Assembly: GCA_016215735.1 (NCBI GenBank)
Contig: JACRIA010000026.1
Coordinates: forward strand, 1-7,780
Length of the DNA: 7,780 nucleotides
Reading direction: 5' to 3'
From: Candidatus Peregrinibacteria bacterium
Lineage (GTDB): Bacteria > Patescibacteriota > Gracilibacteria > UBA1369 > UBA12463
Positions 1 through 6,623 of this stretch are shown in pieces (position 1 is the stretch's first letter; each line of letters opens with the position of its first letter). The notes beneath the pieces are model-generated. The model was not told the DNA's origin. It made no database searches and saw nothing but the letters and a program-made list of their open reading frames with translations. A program made the translations under genes and the position numbers.

Positions 1-573
1 AAATTCAGAATTCACGCGTTTATTTCCGTAAACCGGATCGCCAACAATCGGAAAGCCGATTGACTGCAAATGCACTCTTATTTGATGCGTGCGGCCTGTT
101 TCAATCCGCGCGTCAATCAATGTATAAGGCCCAAGGTATTTTTTTACTTCATAATGCGTCACAGCAGAGCGAAGCTTCGGAGAAAAAATCGACATTTTTT
201 TTCGATCAGTCGCTGAACGGCCAATACCAGCCTCAATTCTGCCTTGAAGGGGAGTCAAATGTCCGCAAACAAGCGCAATATAATGTTTATCAGTTTCGCG
301 CTCCATAAACTGCTTTGATAAATATTTTTGCGCGATTAGATTTTTCGCGGTGATTAAAACACCGGAAGTATCTTTATCAAGCCTATGAACAATAAACTTT
401 GTTGGATCAAAATCAACTTTCACATTATTTTCGTCGCGAGATACGACAATACCTGAAGGTTTATCAAAAACCGCCAAATTTTTATCTTCATATAAAATCG
501 GCACTTGCGCGGACTTTTTATCTTGCGCGCCACGCGAGATCGAACACTGCTTTTTGAGTTTGCGTATTTTCAT
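1..573 (-). CDS. RluA/RluD-family RNA pseudouridine synthase, C-terminus cut by window edge
   Basis: Converts specific uridines in rRNA or tRNA to pseudouridine; the target cannot be told from sequence. Of the 191 visible residues, about 25-191 match the RluA-type catalytic domain. The first motif is ILYEDKNLAVFDKPSG (26-41). The catalytic signature HRLDKDTSG (63-71) follows, with the expected nucleophile Asp66. Next come ETGRTHQIRVHL (158-169) and GDPVYG (178-183). The usual last 30-50 residues lie beyond the left edge. There is no room for an N-terminal S4 domain, so it is the short, S4-less form. The start is uncertain. ATG at 573 gives a 56-nt overlap with the upstream regulator and a basic, unconserved leader; a GAGG lies only 3 nt before it. 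GTG at 504 starts 13 nt after the regulator's stop, right where the conserved domain begins, but has no Shine-Dalgarno. It is probably cotranscribed with the TrmB-like gene. Family certain, subfamily not. Confidence 0.93.
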   Translation of the reverse strand, partial: MKIRKLKKQCSISRGAQDKKSAQVPILYEDKNLAVFDKPSGIVVSRDENNVKVDFDPTKFIVHRLDKDTSGVLITAKNLIAQKYLSKQFMERETDKHYIALVCGHLTPLQGRIEAGIGRSATDRKKMSIFSPKLRSAVTHYEVKKYLGPYTLIDARIETGRTHQIRVHLQSIGFPIVGDPVYGNKRVNSEF

Positions 574-1273
574 CAGCCTCGATTATAACACCAAACATCG
601 AACCTGTTGTGAAAGAAATCATCGCAATTTTATTGGTGTAAATATAAATCTCATTTGCGAATTTTTGGCCAGCGGATTTTATCCATTTAATCTTCGCAAA
701 CTTCCGATTTTTAGCATCTGAAAAATATGCTCTTGCGTCAGGCGTGTCCTGCACAACAGCTTTCATTTCAATTTTTCGGCTGATGCGTTTTGCGTCAAAA
801 TCCTTCATAATTTCATAAGCCTGGCCAGTGATCCAGCAATCAACATTTTTATAGGCAAAAATTTCTGTGCGGGATTTCAGAATATCTTCAATCACGTTTT
901 TTATCCCGACAGAACCTTCAAAACAATTTACCTTTGATTTTGAAATATAAGGATTAAATTTGCTTTGCAGCTCCGGCAAAATAAGCTTGAGCTCCTGTTC
1001 GTAGCGGCTGTATTCATCCTTTTTTCTTTTTATAATCCCGATAATATCGCTGGGAGAAGCCGGCGTGAAATATTGGACATTAAGTTTGCTGAATTTGCTG
1101 ATAAATCCCATTTTCGCCAATTCATTCAACAACACATATACGGTTGTTCTGTTTAAATTGGTTTTTCTGGCAATTGTGCTCACAGGCTGACTTCCGAGTT
1201 CCATAGAAGCCATCAGCACTTGAATCTGCTTTGAATTGAGGCCGAAGTTTTTAAAAATATCTTCGATTCCCAT
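518..1273 (-). CDS. TrmB-like HTH transcriptional regulator
   Basis: A probable DNA-binding regulator of 251 residues. Residues about 1-70 form a winged helix-turn-helix of TrmB type: MGIEDIFKNFGLNSKQIQVL, then STIARKTNLNRTTVYVLLNEL as the likely recognition region, then a wing near KLNVQYF. A charged linker helix (about 75-100, with KRKKDEYSRYEQELK) leads to a C-terminal domain of the TrmB effector/PLD-like type, rich in alternating strands. The ligand is unknown; archaeal relatives sense sugars, but nothing here supports that. The open frame extends to a TTG at 1324, but that TTG is part of the -35 box and the -10 lies downstream of it. The start is therefore the ATG at 1273, giving a 5' leader of only about 15 nt with no Shine-Dalgarno. 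The gene is divergent from tyrS and upstream of the pseudouridine synthase. Repeats in its promoter suggest autoregulation. Confidence 0.86.
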   Translation of the reverse strand: MGIEDIFKNFGLNSKQIQVLMASMELGSQPVSTIARKTNLNRTTVYVLLNELAKMGFISKFSKLNVQYFTPASPSDIIGIIKRKKDEYSRYEQELKLILPELQSKFNPYISKSKVNCFEGSVGIKNVIEDILKSRTEIFAYKNVDCWITGQAYEIMKDFDAKRISRKIEMKAVVQDTPDARAYFSDAKNRKFAKIKWIKSAGQKFANEIYIYTNKIAMISFTTGSMFGVIIEADENTQTQKAVFDLAWRAR

Positions 1274-1299
1274 ACTAAAATGTATAAAGGATTTAGTAT
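1272..1299. promoter_or_regulatory. Candidate operator: inverted repeat over the -10 and start codon
   Basis: ATACTAAA (1272-1279 as read on plus) and its exact complement TTTAGTAT (1292-1299) are separated by 12 bp, so the half-site centres are 20 bp apart, about two helical turns. The repeat covers the -10 hexamer and the ATG of the TrmB-like gene. A dimeric regulator bound here would block transcription, and the adjacent gene encodes one. Binding by that protein is inferred. Confidence 0.5.
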
Positions 1300-1324
1300 A
1301 AACTGAATACTTACATTTTGTCAA
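1295..1324 (-). promoter_or_regulatory. Sigma70-type promoter of the TrmB-like gene
   Basis: On the minus strand a perfect -35 hexamer TTGACA (1324-1319) is followed by an 18-bp spacer and TATACT (1300-1295), which matches the -10 consensus at five of six positions. Transcription should start near 1288, about 15 nt before the ATG at 1273. A second TATACA (1286-1281) could drive an almost leaderless transcript but lacks a good -35. This is the clearest promoter in the window and it fixes the gene start. Confidence 0.8.
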
Positions 1325-1335
1325 GTAAAAATGTA
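1312..1335. promoter_or_regulatory. Candidate operator: inverted repeat over the -35
   Basis: TACATTTT (1312-1319) and AAAATGTA (1328-1335) form perfect 8-bp arms with an 8-bp spacer. They lie across and just upstream of the -35 box of the TrmB-like gene, on the tyrS-facing side. The same octamer AAAATGTA occurs again at 1277-1284, inside the other inverted repeat. That makes three copies in 59 bp, which supports a protein-binding site over chance, although the region is AT-rich. Confidence 0.45.
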
Positions 1336-1405
1336 CAATTCTTTCCTATTAAACTTTTGTGAAAAACAGGGTAATATAGATTAAAAGTCAATCTTATGTA
1401 AACAA

Positions 1406-1427
1406 GTTTGCTGCTGGTGCAGTAAAT
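1406..1427 (+). promoter_or_regulatory. Leader hairpin upstream of tyrS
   Basis: The tyrS leader can fold into a 9-bp stem, GTTTGCTGC (1406-1414) against GCAGTAAAT (1419-1427), with loop TGGT. Two of the pairs are G·U on the plus-strand RNA and would be C·A mismatches on the other strand, which favours a plus-strand RNA structure. The stem ends 9 nt before the tyrS ATG, within the ribosome footprint. No T-box motifs and no U-tract terminator are visible, so a role in translation control is only a guess. Confidence 0.4.
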
Positions 1428-1436
1428 AAAAATTTT

Positions 1437-2627
1437 ATGAATAATCGCTTATTGTCAGAAGTCTTGAACAGGGGAGTCGCGGAAATATTTGTACGCGCAG
1501 ATCTTGAGCGCATGCTTAAAGCTAATAAAAAATTAAACATCAAACTCGGCATAGATCCGTCCGGCGCTGACCTCCACATAGGCCACATGGTTGTGATCAA
1601 AAAACTCAAACAATTTCAGGAACTTGGCCACAAGATATTTTTGGTATTTGGAAATTTTACAGGACAGATCGGCGATCCTTCAGACAAGCTTGAAGCCCGA
1701 AAAATCAAGACAAAAGCCGAGCTCGAGAAAAACGCAAAGCATTATATTGATCAAGTAAGTAAAATTATCGATACACGCAAAATTGAACTAGTTTGGAATG
1801 CAGACTGGCTTGAAAAGCTCACTCTTAAGGATGTTGTGCGGCTGGCGCAGGTTTTTACAGTCCATCAAATGCTCGAGCGCGACATGTATCAAGAAAGGAT
1901 TAAACACAATTTACCTATTTATATGCACGAATTCCTGTATCCGCTCATGCAAGGTTATGATTCAGTTGCTCTTAAAGCTGACGTGGAGCTTGGCGGAACT
2001 GACCAGACATTCAATTTGCTCGCTGGCCGCGAAATCCAGCGCGCAATGGGTCAGACTCCGCAATGCGTTCTGACAGTTCCGCTTCTCGAAGGCACTGACG
2101 GCAAAATGAAAATGGGCAAAACAACAGGTAATTATATAGGAATAAATGAATCTCCGCGCGAAATGTACGGCAAAACAATGTCTATTCCGGATAATTTAAT
2201 AATCAAATATTTTGAGTTAGCGACAAATGTAGAGAGCGCGGAAATCAAGCGCGTGCGCGAAGCGCTTGCGCAAGGCGAAAATCCAATGAAGCTTAAGATG
2301 CGCCTAGCTAGCGAACTTGTCGCTCTATACCACGGAGCTAAACTTGCAAAAAAAGCCGAGCAGGAATTTATAAACATATTTAGATCAAACTCAACGCCCG
2401 ACGAAATTCCTTTTAAAAAATTCAAAAAAAGCGCGTACCGCCTAGTTGATTTAATGCAGATGTCCGGCCTTGTTCCGTCAAAAAACGAAGCCAGAAGGCT
2501 TATAAAAGCAGGCGCTGTGCGGCTTGACGGAAATAAAGTTTCTGACGAAACACTTGAAATTAATCTAAATAAGGTATATCTTATACAATCCGGAAAACGT
2601 AATTTTGTAAAAATAATCAATGGGTAA
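1437..2627 (+). CDS. tyrS: Tyrosine--tRNA ligase
   Basis: Cytoplasmic class I aminoacyl-tRNA synthetase that charges tRNA-Tyr with tyrosine using ATP. At 396 residues it fits the shorter bacterial TyrRS type. Visible signatures are GIDPSGADLHIGH with HIGH at 47-50, GNFTGQIGDPS (72-82), the tyrosine-pocket stretch LGGTDQTFN (185-193), and the KMSKS-equivalent loop KMGKT at 225-229, followed by GNYIGI. The loop resembles the KFGKT found in well-studied bacterial TyrRS, so it is not a defect. A C-terminal S4 RNA-binding domain spans about 334-392 (YRLVDLMQMSGLVPSKNEA, then RRLIKAGAVRLDG). The ATG at 1437 has no Shine-Dalgarno; the leader carries a hairpin. It is the first gene of an operon, and its last 8 nt overlap the next start. 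The promoter is not clear: TAATAT at 1372-1377 is a possible -10 with a poor -35. Confidence 0.97.
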   Translation: MNNRLLSEVLNRGVAEIFVRADLERMLKANKKLNIKLGIDPSGADLHIGHMVVIKKLKQFQELGHKIFLVFGNFTGQIGDPSDKLEARKIKTKAELEKNAKHYIDQVSKIIDTRKIELVWNADWLEKLTLKDVVRLAQVFTVHQMLERDMYQERIKHNLPIYMHEFLYPLMQGYDSVALKADVELGGTDQTFNLLAGREIQRAMGQTPQCVLTVPLLEGTDGKMKMGKTTGNYIGINESPREMYGKTMSIPDNLIIKYFELATNVESAEIKRVREALAQGENPMKLKMRLASELVALYHGAKLAKKAEQEFINIFRSNSTPDEIPFKKFKKSAYRLVDLMQMSGLVPSKNEARRLIKAGAVRLDGNKVSDETLEINLNKVYLIQSGKRNFVKIING

Positions 2628-4395
2628 ACGCGATATACATCATATCATTTCCCGCCAGCTAATCAGCAAAATCCAAGAAAACTTCTGCAGCAGCTTAGAC
2701 ATTAGTCTTACAATCTACAGCGCTAACGGCGAGAATATTACGAGAGAATCGCGCACAACTGAATTTTGGAAAAATTTTGTGTTTGGCAATCCGGCTGTCT
2801 ATCCGAAATGCAAAGCAGCTGAAATCAACGCTATAAACACATGCATCGCGCAAAAATCCATTTATATTTATAGAATATATTGCGATATTGTGGCATTTGC
2901 CGTGCCAATTGTCATAAACAACGAAATTATTGCTGTTTGCGTTGGCGGCAAGGTGAGAAGCGACAATCCGAATCTCAAGCTTTGTAAAGCAGAAGCTGAA
3001 AATATAAAAGCTGATTTCGATACATTTTTGGAAGAATACCTCGCAATACCAATGGTAGAAAATGAAAAGCTTTTGTCCATGGCAAATCTGCTCAAGCATA
3101 TTCTAGAAACAATACTGGAACTGAATATCAGCAAAAAAACATCCAAGGAAAAAATTGATGAGATGGAAATAATGAAAGATATGCTTCAGAAAGAAGTTTA
3201 TTCAAAAACAAAAAACATGTACGAAGTGCATCAAAAATACCAATCGATTGTGGAAAATGCCGTAGATGTTATTTTAACACTCAACAAAGATGGAATAATC
3301 ACAGAAATGAACAGGGCTATTGAAAATAATCTTTGGACAACAAGAGATGAGGTTATCGGAAGCCATTTTTCTAAATTCTTGCCGTCAGAAAACATACCTG
3401 AAATTAAAAAATTTATAAATGATTTTGCTGATAAAAAAATGGCTAGTGTGAGCGGAATGCTTGTGCCGATTTATGATTTAAACGAAAATCTGCATTATTT
3501 TTCTGTTAGCGCGAAGCCGGTTTATAACTCTGCTGGAAATTTGACCGAAATACAATGCATTATGCACGAAATAACAGAACAGAAAAAACTGGAAAAAGAG
3601 CTTAGTGAAGCGAAAGATGATTACAGCCATCTTTTTGAATCAATCGAATATGGAATATATATAGCTGATTTGAATGGAAATATAATGCGCGCGAATAAAT
3701 CCATGTATAGCTTATTTGGATATACAAAAGAAGAACTCAACAACATAAAAATTTGGAATTTATATTCAAAAGAAACAGAAATCAAAAAATGCATTTCGCG
3801 CGTTATTGAAGAAAAAGGAACAACGATTTTAAACGCGGTTGCTGAGGATAAAAAAGGGAAAGAATTTTATGTTGAATTAAGCGTAACAGCGATCAAAGGC
3901 GAAACAGGAAAAATAATCGGCCACAGCGGCGTTGTAAGAGATATTTCAAACAGAATCGAATATATGGTAAAAGCAAAAAGCGAAGAGGCAAAATACAAAT
4001 CGCTTTTCGAAAACGTGCACGAGGGAATAATCATCACAAACGAAAAAGGAGAAATCGCTAATGCAAACCCAAGAGCGTCTTTAATGTTTAAAGGTAAAAT
4101 GAAAACAGGAGCGAACATCAAAGATTTGATTCCAGAAATCACAGACGACAGGCTGAAAAAAATAAGTAAAAAAGGAGAAACAGCAATAAAATTTCCTGAT
4201 AAAAAAGTTTTTGCAGTTGGTATAAAAATCAAATTTGACGGACAAACTCAATATCAATGGATTTTCACCGAACCCTGCAATATAGACTATTTGCGGATGC
4301 AAAAATCCATTGAACAAGGCCGTCCGCCGAAGGCGGACACAGGCGTTAGAACAGGCCGCCCGCCTGAAGCAGAAGCAAAAAATGAATCTCGATAG
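2620..4395 (+). CDS. Soluble sensor protein: PocR-like domain plus three PAS domains, no output domain
   Basis: A 591-residue cytoplasmic protein without signal peptide or membrane segment. Residues about 12-165 resemble the PocR ligand-sensing domain. They carry YPKCKAAEINAINTC (61-75), YRIYCDIVAFAVPI (84-97) and VCVGGKV (106-112), with cysteines 64, 75 and 88 spaced as in that family. A coiled coil (about 165-205) follows. PAS 1 is about 206-320 (YQSIVENAVDVILTLNKDG), PAS 2 about 335-447 (HLFESIEYGIYIADLNGN, ending GVVRDISNRIEY), and PAS 3 about 459-555 (SLFENVHEGIIITNEKGE, shorter). Helical linkers such as EITEQKKLEKELSEAKDDY join them. No histidine kinase, GGDEF, EAL, HTH or phosphatase domain follows. 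The protein ends in a low-complexity tail with GRPPKAD and GRPPEAE (567-585), encoded by a palindromic repeat. The start overlaps tyrS (ATGGGTAA), implying translational coupling; the end overlaps recG by 14 nt. It could be a kinase that lost its C-terminus, or a standalone sensor acting by protein contact. Confidence 0.85.
   Translation: MGKRDIHHIISRQLISKIQENFCSSLDISLTIYSANGENITRESRTTEFWKNFVFGNPAVYPKCKAAEINAINTCIAQKSIYIYRIYCDIVAFAVPIVINNEIIAVCVGGKVRSDNPNLKLCKAEAENIKADFDTFLEEYLAIPMVENEKLLSMANLLKHILETILELNISKKTSKEKIDEMEIMKDMLQKEVYSKTKNMYEVHQKYQSIVENAVDVILTLNKDGIITEMNRAIENNLWTTRDEVIGSHFSKFLPSENIPEIKKFINDFADKKMASVSGMLVPIYDLNENLHYFSVSAKPVYNSAGNLTEIQCIMHEITEQKKLEKELSEAKDDYSHLFESIEYGIYIADLNGNIMRANKSMYSLFGYTKEELNNIKIWNLYSKETEIKKCISRVIEEKGTTILNAVAEDKKGKEFYVELSVTAIKGETGKIIGHSGVVRDISNRIEYMVKAKSEEAKYKSLFENVHEGIIITNEKGEIANANPRASLMFKGKMKTGANIKDLIPEITDDRLKKISKKGETAIKFPDKKVFAVGIKIKFDGQTQYQWIFTEPCNIDYLRMQKSIEQGRPPKADTGVRTGRPPEAEAKNESR
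4313..4372 (+). repeat. GC-rich palindromic element with a degenerate tandem copy
   Basis: A perfect hairpin, GTCCGCC (4322-4328), loop GAA, GGCGGAC (4332-4338), sits in an otherwise AT-rich coding region. The surrounding block AACAAGGCCGTCCGCC is repeated about 38 bp downstream as AACAGGCCGCCCGCC (4350-4364), followed in both by GAAG. In the sensor's frame the two copies give GRPPKAD and GRPPEAE. No U-tract follows, so it is not a standard terminator. Its second half lies within 45 nt of the recG ATG. It looks like a dispersed palindromic repeat that entered the 3' end of the sensor gene; genome-wide dispersal cannot be seen from this window. Confidence 0.6.
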
Positions 4396-6424
4396 CCCAA
4401 TAAAAAAAGTTATAAGAACCACGGGCCGCCACCTGCGGCTCCTTGAAAAGCTCAACATCAAAACTGCCGGTGATTTAATAAATTATTTTCCGCGGTCTTA
4501 TTCAGATTCATCAGAAGTAATCGAACTCGCGTACGCGAAAATCAATCAACTCAGCACTTTCAAAGGCCGCATTTCCAGCATCACAAATATCAGAACAAAA
4601 ACCGGCAAAATCCTTACAAAAGCAGTATTTTCAGACAAAAGCGGAATGATAGAAGTTGTATGGTTCAATCAGCCGTTCATCACAAGAATTTTGAAAGAGG
4701 GGAGTGTTATTTTTCTCTCAGGAAAGCCAAAAATCATTAATCATCGCCTCACGCTTTCGAATCCGTCGTATGAACAGGTTAAGCCGGAACAGCTTCATAC
4801 AGCGCGCATCATACCTATATATCATGAAACCGAAGGCTTAAGTTCAAAATGGCTGCGCGAGAAAATCGCGGCTGTACTCGAGCCGGCGATTCAAGAAATC
4901 GAAGAATATCTTCCGGAAACTATCATTCGAAAATATAATCTGATGCCGATTAAACAAGCGTACAAAGAAATCCATTTCCCGCAAAATGAATTCACAATTG
5001 ATTCAGCGCGAAAACGGCTGGGTTTCGATGAATTGCTTTTTATACATATTAAATCTCTGCTTTCGAAGCAAAAAACAATCTCGCGCACAATCAACACATC
5101 AAGAGCAATCAATGTTAATTATGATGAAATTAAGCGGTTTATAGCTGGTTTAGCGTTTATGCTTACTAAAGCGCAGAAAATTTCAACAGCGCAAATTTTG
5201 CGCGATATGCAAAAAGATTTTCCTATGTCGAGGCTTATGCAGGGCGACGTTGGCTGCGGCAAAACAGTTGTGGCTGCAATCGCGGCTTTCGCAGCAATAA
5301 AAGATAAATGGCAGGCTGTATTTATGGCGCCGACAGAAATTCTCGCGAATCAGCATAATAAAACACTGCGAAAATTATTAGAGCCGCACAGAATAGTTTG
5401 CGAATTATTGACAGGAAGTACGTCTGCAAAAGAAAGAAGAAAGATTTCGCAAGGCCTTACTAACGGGGATATTCATCTTATAATAGGAACTCACGCGCTG
5501 ATTCAACCTAATATAAAGTTTCGGCATCTAGGCCTTGCGGTGATAGATGAACAGCATAAATTCGGCGTACGACAGCGCGAAATCCTTAATTCGCATGGTT
5601 ATCCGCACGTGCTTAATCTTTCCGCAACGCCAATTCCACGGACTCTCGCTCTTACTATTTATGGGGATCAGGATTTAAGCATTATTGATGAAATGCCGCC
5701 GGGCAGAAAACAAATCATCACAAGAATTGTTCCTGAATCAAAACGTGCTGACGCATATAATTGGATCCGCAAACAAATTCAGCAGCGTAATGAACAAGCT
5801 TTTGTTATTTGTCCGTTGATAGATGAATCAGACAAACTTGAGCTAAAAGCTGTTGAAAAAGAATACGAACGCCTTACAAATGTTGTTTTTCCGGATCTGA
5901 GCGTGAGTTTTGTGCATGGCAGGCTTTCGCAGGAAAACAAAGATAAAATTATGGATGATTTTAAAGCAAACCGGATTAATATTTTGGTCTCAACATCAGT
6001 GATTGAAGTTGGGATTGATATTCCGAATGCGACAATAATGATTATTGAAGGCGCTGAACGTTTCGGGCTCGCGCAATTGCACCAATTTAGAGGCAGAATA
6101 GGCAGAGGGGAGAGTCAATCGTATTGTTTTTTGTTCACAAATACATGGTCAGAGCAGGGAATTCGACGTTTGCATAGTCTCACGCGCTTTCACAGCGGGT
6201 TTAAGTTAGCAGAAATAGACCTCTCTATGCGCGGGCCAGGTGAATTCTTCGGCGTGAAGCAATCAGGAATCCCTGACCTTAAGCTAGCTAGCTTGACAGA
6301 TAGTCATTTAATTGCACAAGTGCATGAGGCTGCAAAAGAACTTATGGCAGCTAATCCGGATTTGAATAATTTTCCAAAATTAAAAAATAGAATCGGACAA
6401 TTTTCAGATATCACCAGAAATTGA
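4382..6424 (+). CDS. recG: ATP-dependent DNA helicase RecG
   Basis: Monomeric SF2 helicase/translocase that remodels stalled replication forks and branch-migrates Holliday junctions. At 680 residues it is full length. An N-terminal helical part leads to the wedge (OB-fold) domain at about 57-130, containing FKGRISSITNIRTKTGK. Helicase motifs follow in order: QGDVGCGKT (Walker A, 287-295), APTEILANQH (316-325), DEQHKFGV (motif II, 389-396), LSATPIPRTLAL (motif III, 413-424), STSVIEVGIDIPNA (537-550) and QFRGRIGRG (motif VI, 568-576). RGPGEFFGVKQSG (617-629) is characteristic of RecG. The frame is open from a TTG at 4310, but the extra 24 residues are arginine-rich translation of the palindromic repeat. 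The ATG at 4382, giving MNLDSPIKKV, fits the family better. It overlaps the sensor's end by 14 nt with only a weak purine-rich stretch upstream, so coupling is likely. The stop is TGA. Confidence 0.97.
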   Translation: MNLDSPIKKVIRTTGRHLRLLEKLNIKTAGDLINYFPRSYSDSSEVIELAYAKINQLSTFKGRISSITNIRTKTGKILTKAVFSDKSGMIEVVWFNQPFITRILKEGSVIFLSGKPKIINHRLTLSNPSYEQVKPEQLHTARIIPIYHETEGLSSKWLREKIAAVLEPAIQEIEEYLPETIIRKYNLMPIKQAYKEIHFPQNEFTIDSARKRLGFDELLFIHIKSLLSKQKTISRTINTSRAINVNYDEIKRFIAGLAFMLTKAQKISTAQILRDMQKDFPMSRLMQGDVGCGKTVVAAIAAFAAIKDKWQAVFMAPTEILANQHNKTLRKLLEPHRIVCELLTGSTSAKERRKISQGLTNGDIHLIIGTHALIQPNIKFRHLGLAVIDEQHKFGVRQREILNSHGYPHVLNLSATPIPRTLALTIYGDQDLSIIDEMPPGRKQIITRIVPESKRADAYNWIRKQIQQRNEQAFVICPLIDESDKLELKAVEKEYERLTNVVFPDLSVSFVHGRLSQENKDKIMDDFKANRINILVSTSVIEVGIDIPNATIMIIEGAERFGLAQLHQFRGRIGRGESQSYCFLFTNTWSEQGIRRLHSLTRFHSGFKLAEIDLSMRGPGEFFGVKQSGIPDLKLASLTDSHLIAQVHEAAKELMAANPDLNNFPKLKNRIGQFSDITRN

Positions 6425-6441
6425 GCGAAGCGAAATTTCTG
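6415..6441 (+). other. Stem-loop spanning the recG stop codon
   Basis: CAGAAATT (6415-6422) and AATTTCTG (6434-6441) are perfect 8-bp arms around an 11-nt loop that contains GCGAAGC. The left arm ends in the first base of the recG stop codon. The related AATTTCTAG follows directly at 6442-6450. There is no U-tract, so it is at best a weak or factor-dependent terminator, or a 3' end stabiliser of the operon mRNA. Confidence 0.4.
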
Positions 6442-6479
6442 AATTTCTAGCAAAAAATAAAAGCATCCACAATTTTTTG

Positions 6480-6575
6480 TAAAACGCAAAATTTTCAAAA
6501 AATTACTATCTAAATTTTTCGGGAAAGGGTATTTATACTAGCTTTTTCACGAAAACGCGTTAAAACGCAAATTTT
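6480..6575 (+). repeat. Direct repeat of TAAAACGCAAA(A)TTTT
   Basis: TAAAACGCAAAATTTT at 6480-6495 recurs at 6561-6575 with one A missing, 81 bp downstream. A third AAAACGC lies at 6552-6558. Origin unknown; the copies could be remnants of a duplication. Confidence 0.4.
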
Positions 6576-6607
6576 GGGCTTGGGGCTAAATATGGCTTAT
6601 TTAACAC

Positions 6608-6623
6608 GCGGCCGTCAGGCCGC
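6608..6623. repeat. GC-rich perfect hairpin GCGGCC-GTCA-GGCCGC
   Basis: Six G/C pairs around a GTCA tetraloop, in an AT-rich gap. A wider pair, GGGCTT (6576-6581) and AAGCCC (6634-6639), could enclose it. Neither side has a proper U-tract, so this is not a convincing terminator. In character it resembles the other GC-rich palindrome at 4322-4338 (perfect stem, tiny loop), but the sequences differ. Confidence 0.5.

Noticed and set aside
60..308. Plus-strand open frame of 82 codons
   Set aside because: It is the shadow of the pseudouridine synthase on the minus strand, whose catalytic motifs are clear.
1274..1324. N-terminal extension of the TrmB-like gene from TTG 1324
   Set aside because: It overlaps the -35 and -10 boxes of the gene's own promoter, and the extra 17 residues do not resemble the family.
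2109..2123. KMGKT instead of KMSKS in TyrRS, as a sign of a defective enzyme
   Set aside because: Bacterial TyrRS commonly has KFGKT at this place, so KMGKT is a normal variant.
2132..2620. Long open frame antisense to tyrS, and similar antisense frames under the sensor and recG
   Set aside because: They lie opposite strong coding sequence and show no recognisable domain of their own.
4310..4381. Arginine-rich N-terminal extension of RecG from TTG 4310
   Set aside because: It is the second reading frame of the palindromic repeat; the ATG at 4382 fits the RecG N-terminus.
6281..6294. Perfect 14-bp palindrome AAGCTAGCTAGCTT inside recG
   Set aside because: It is made of ordinary codons for KLAS within a conserved gene; chance is enough to explain it.
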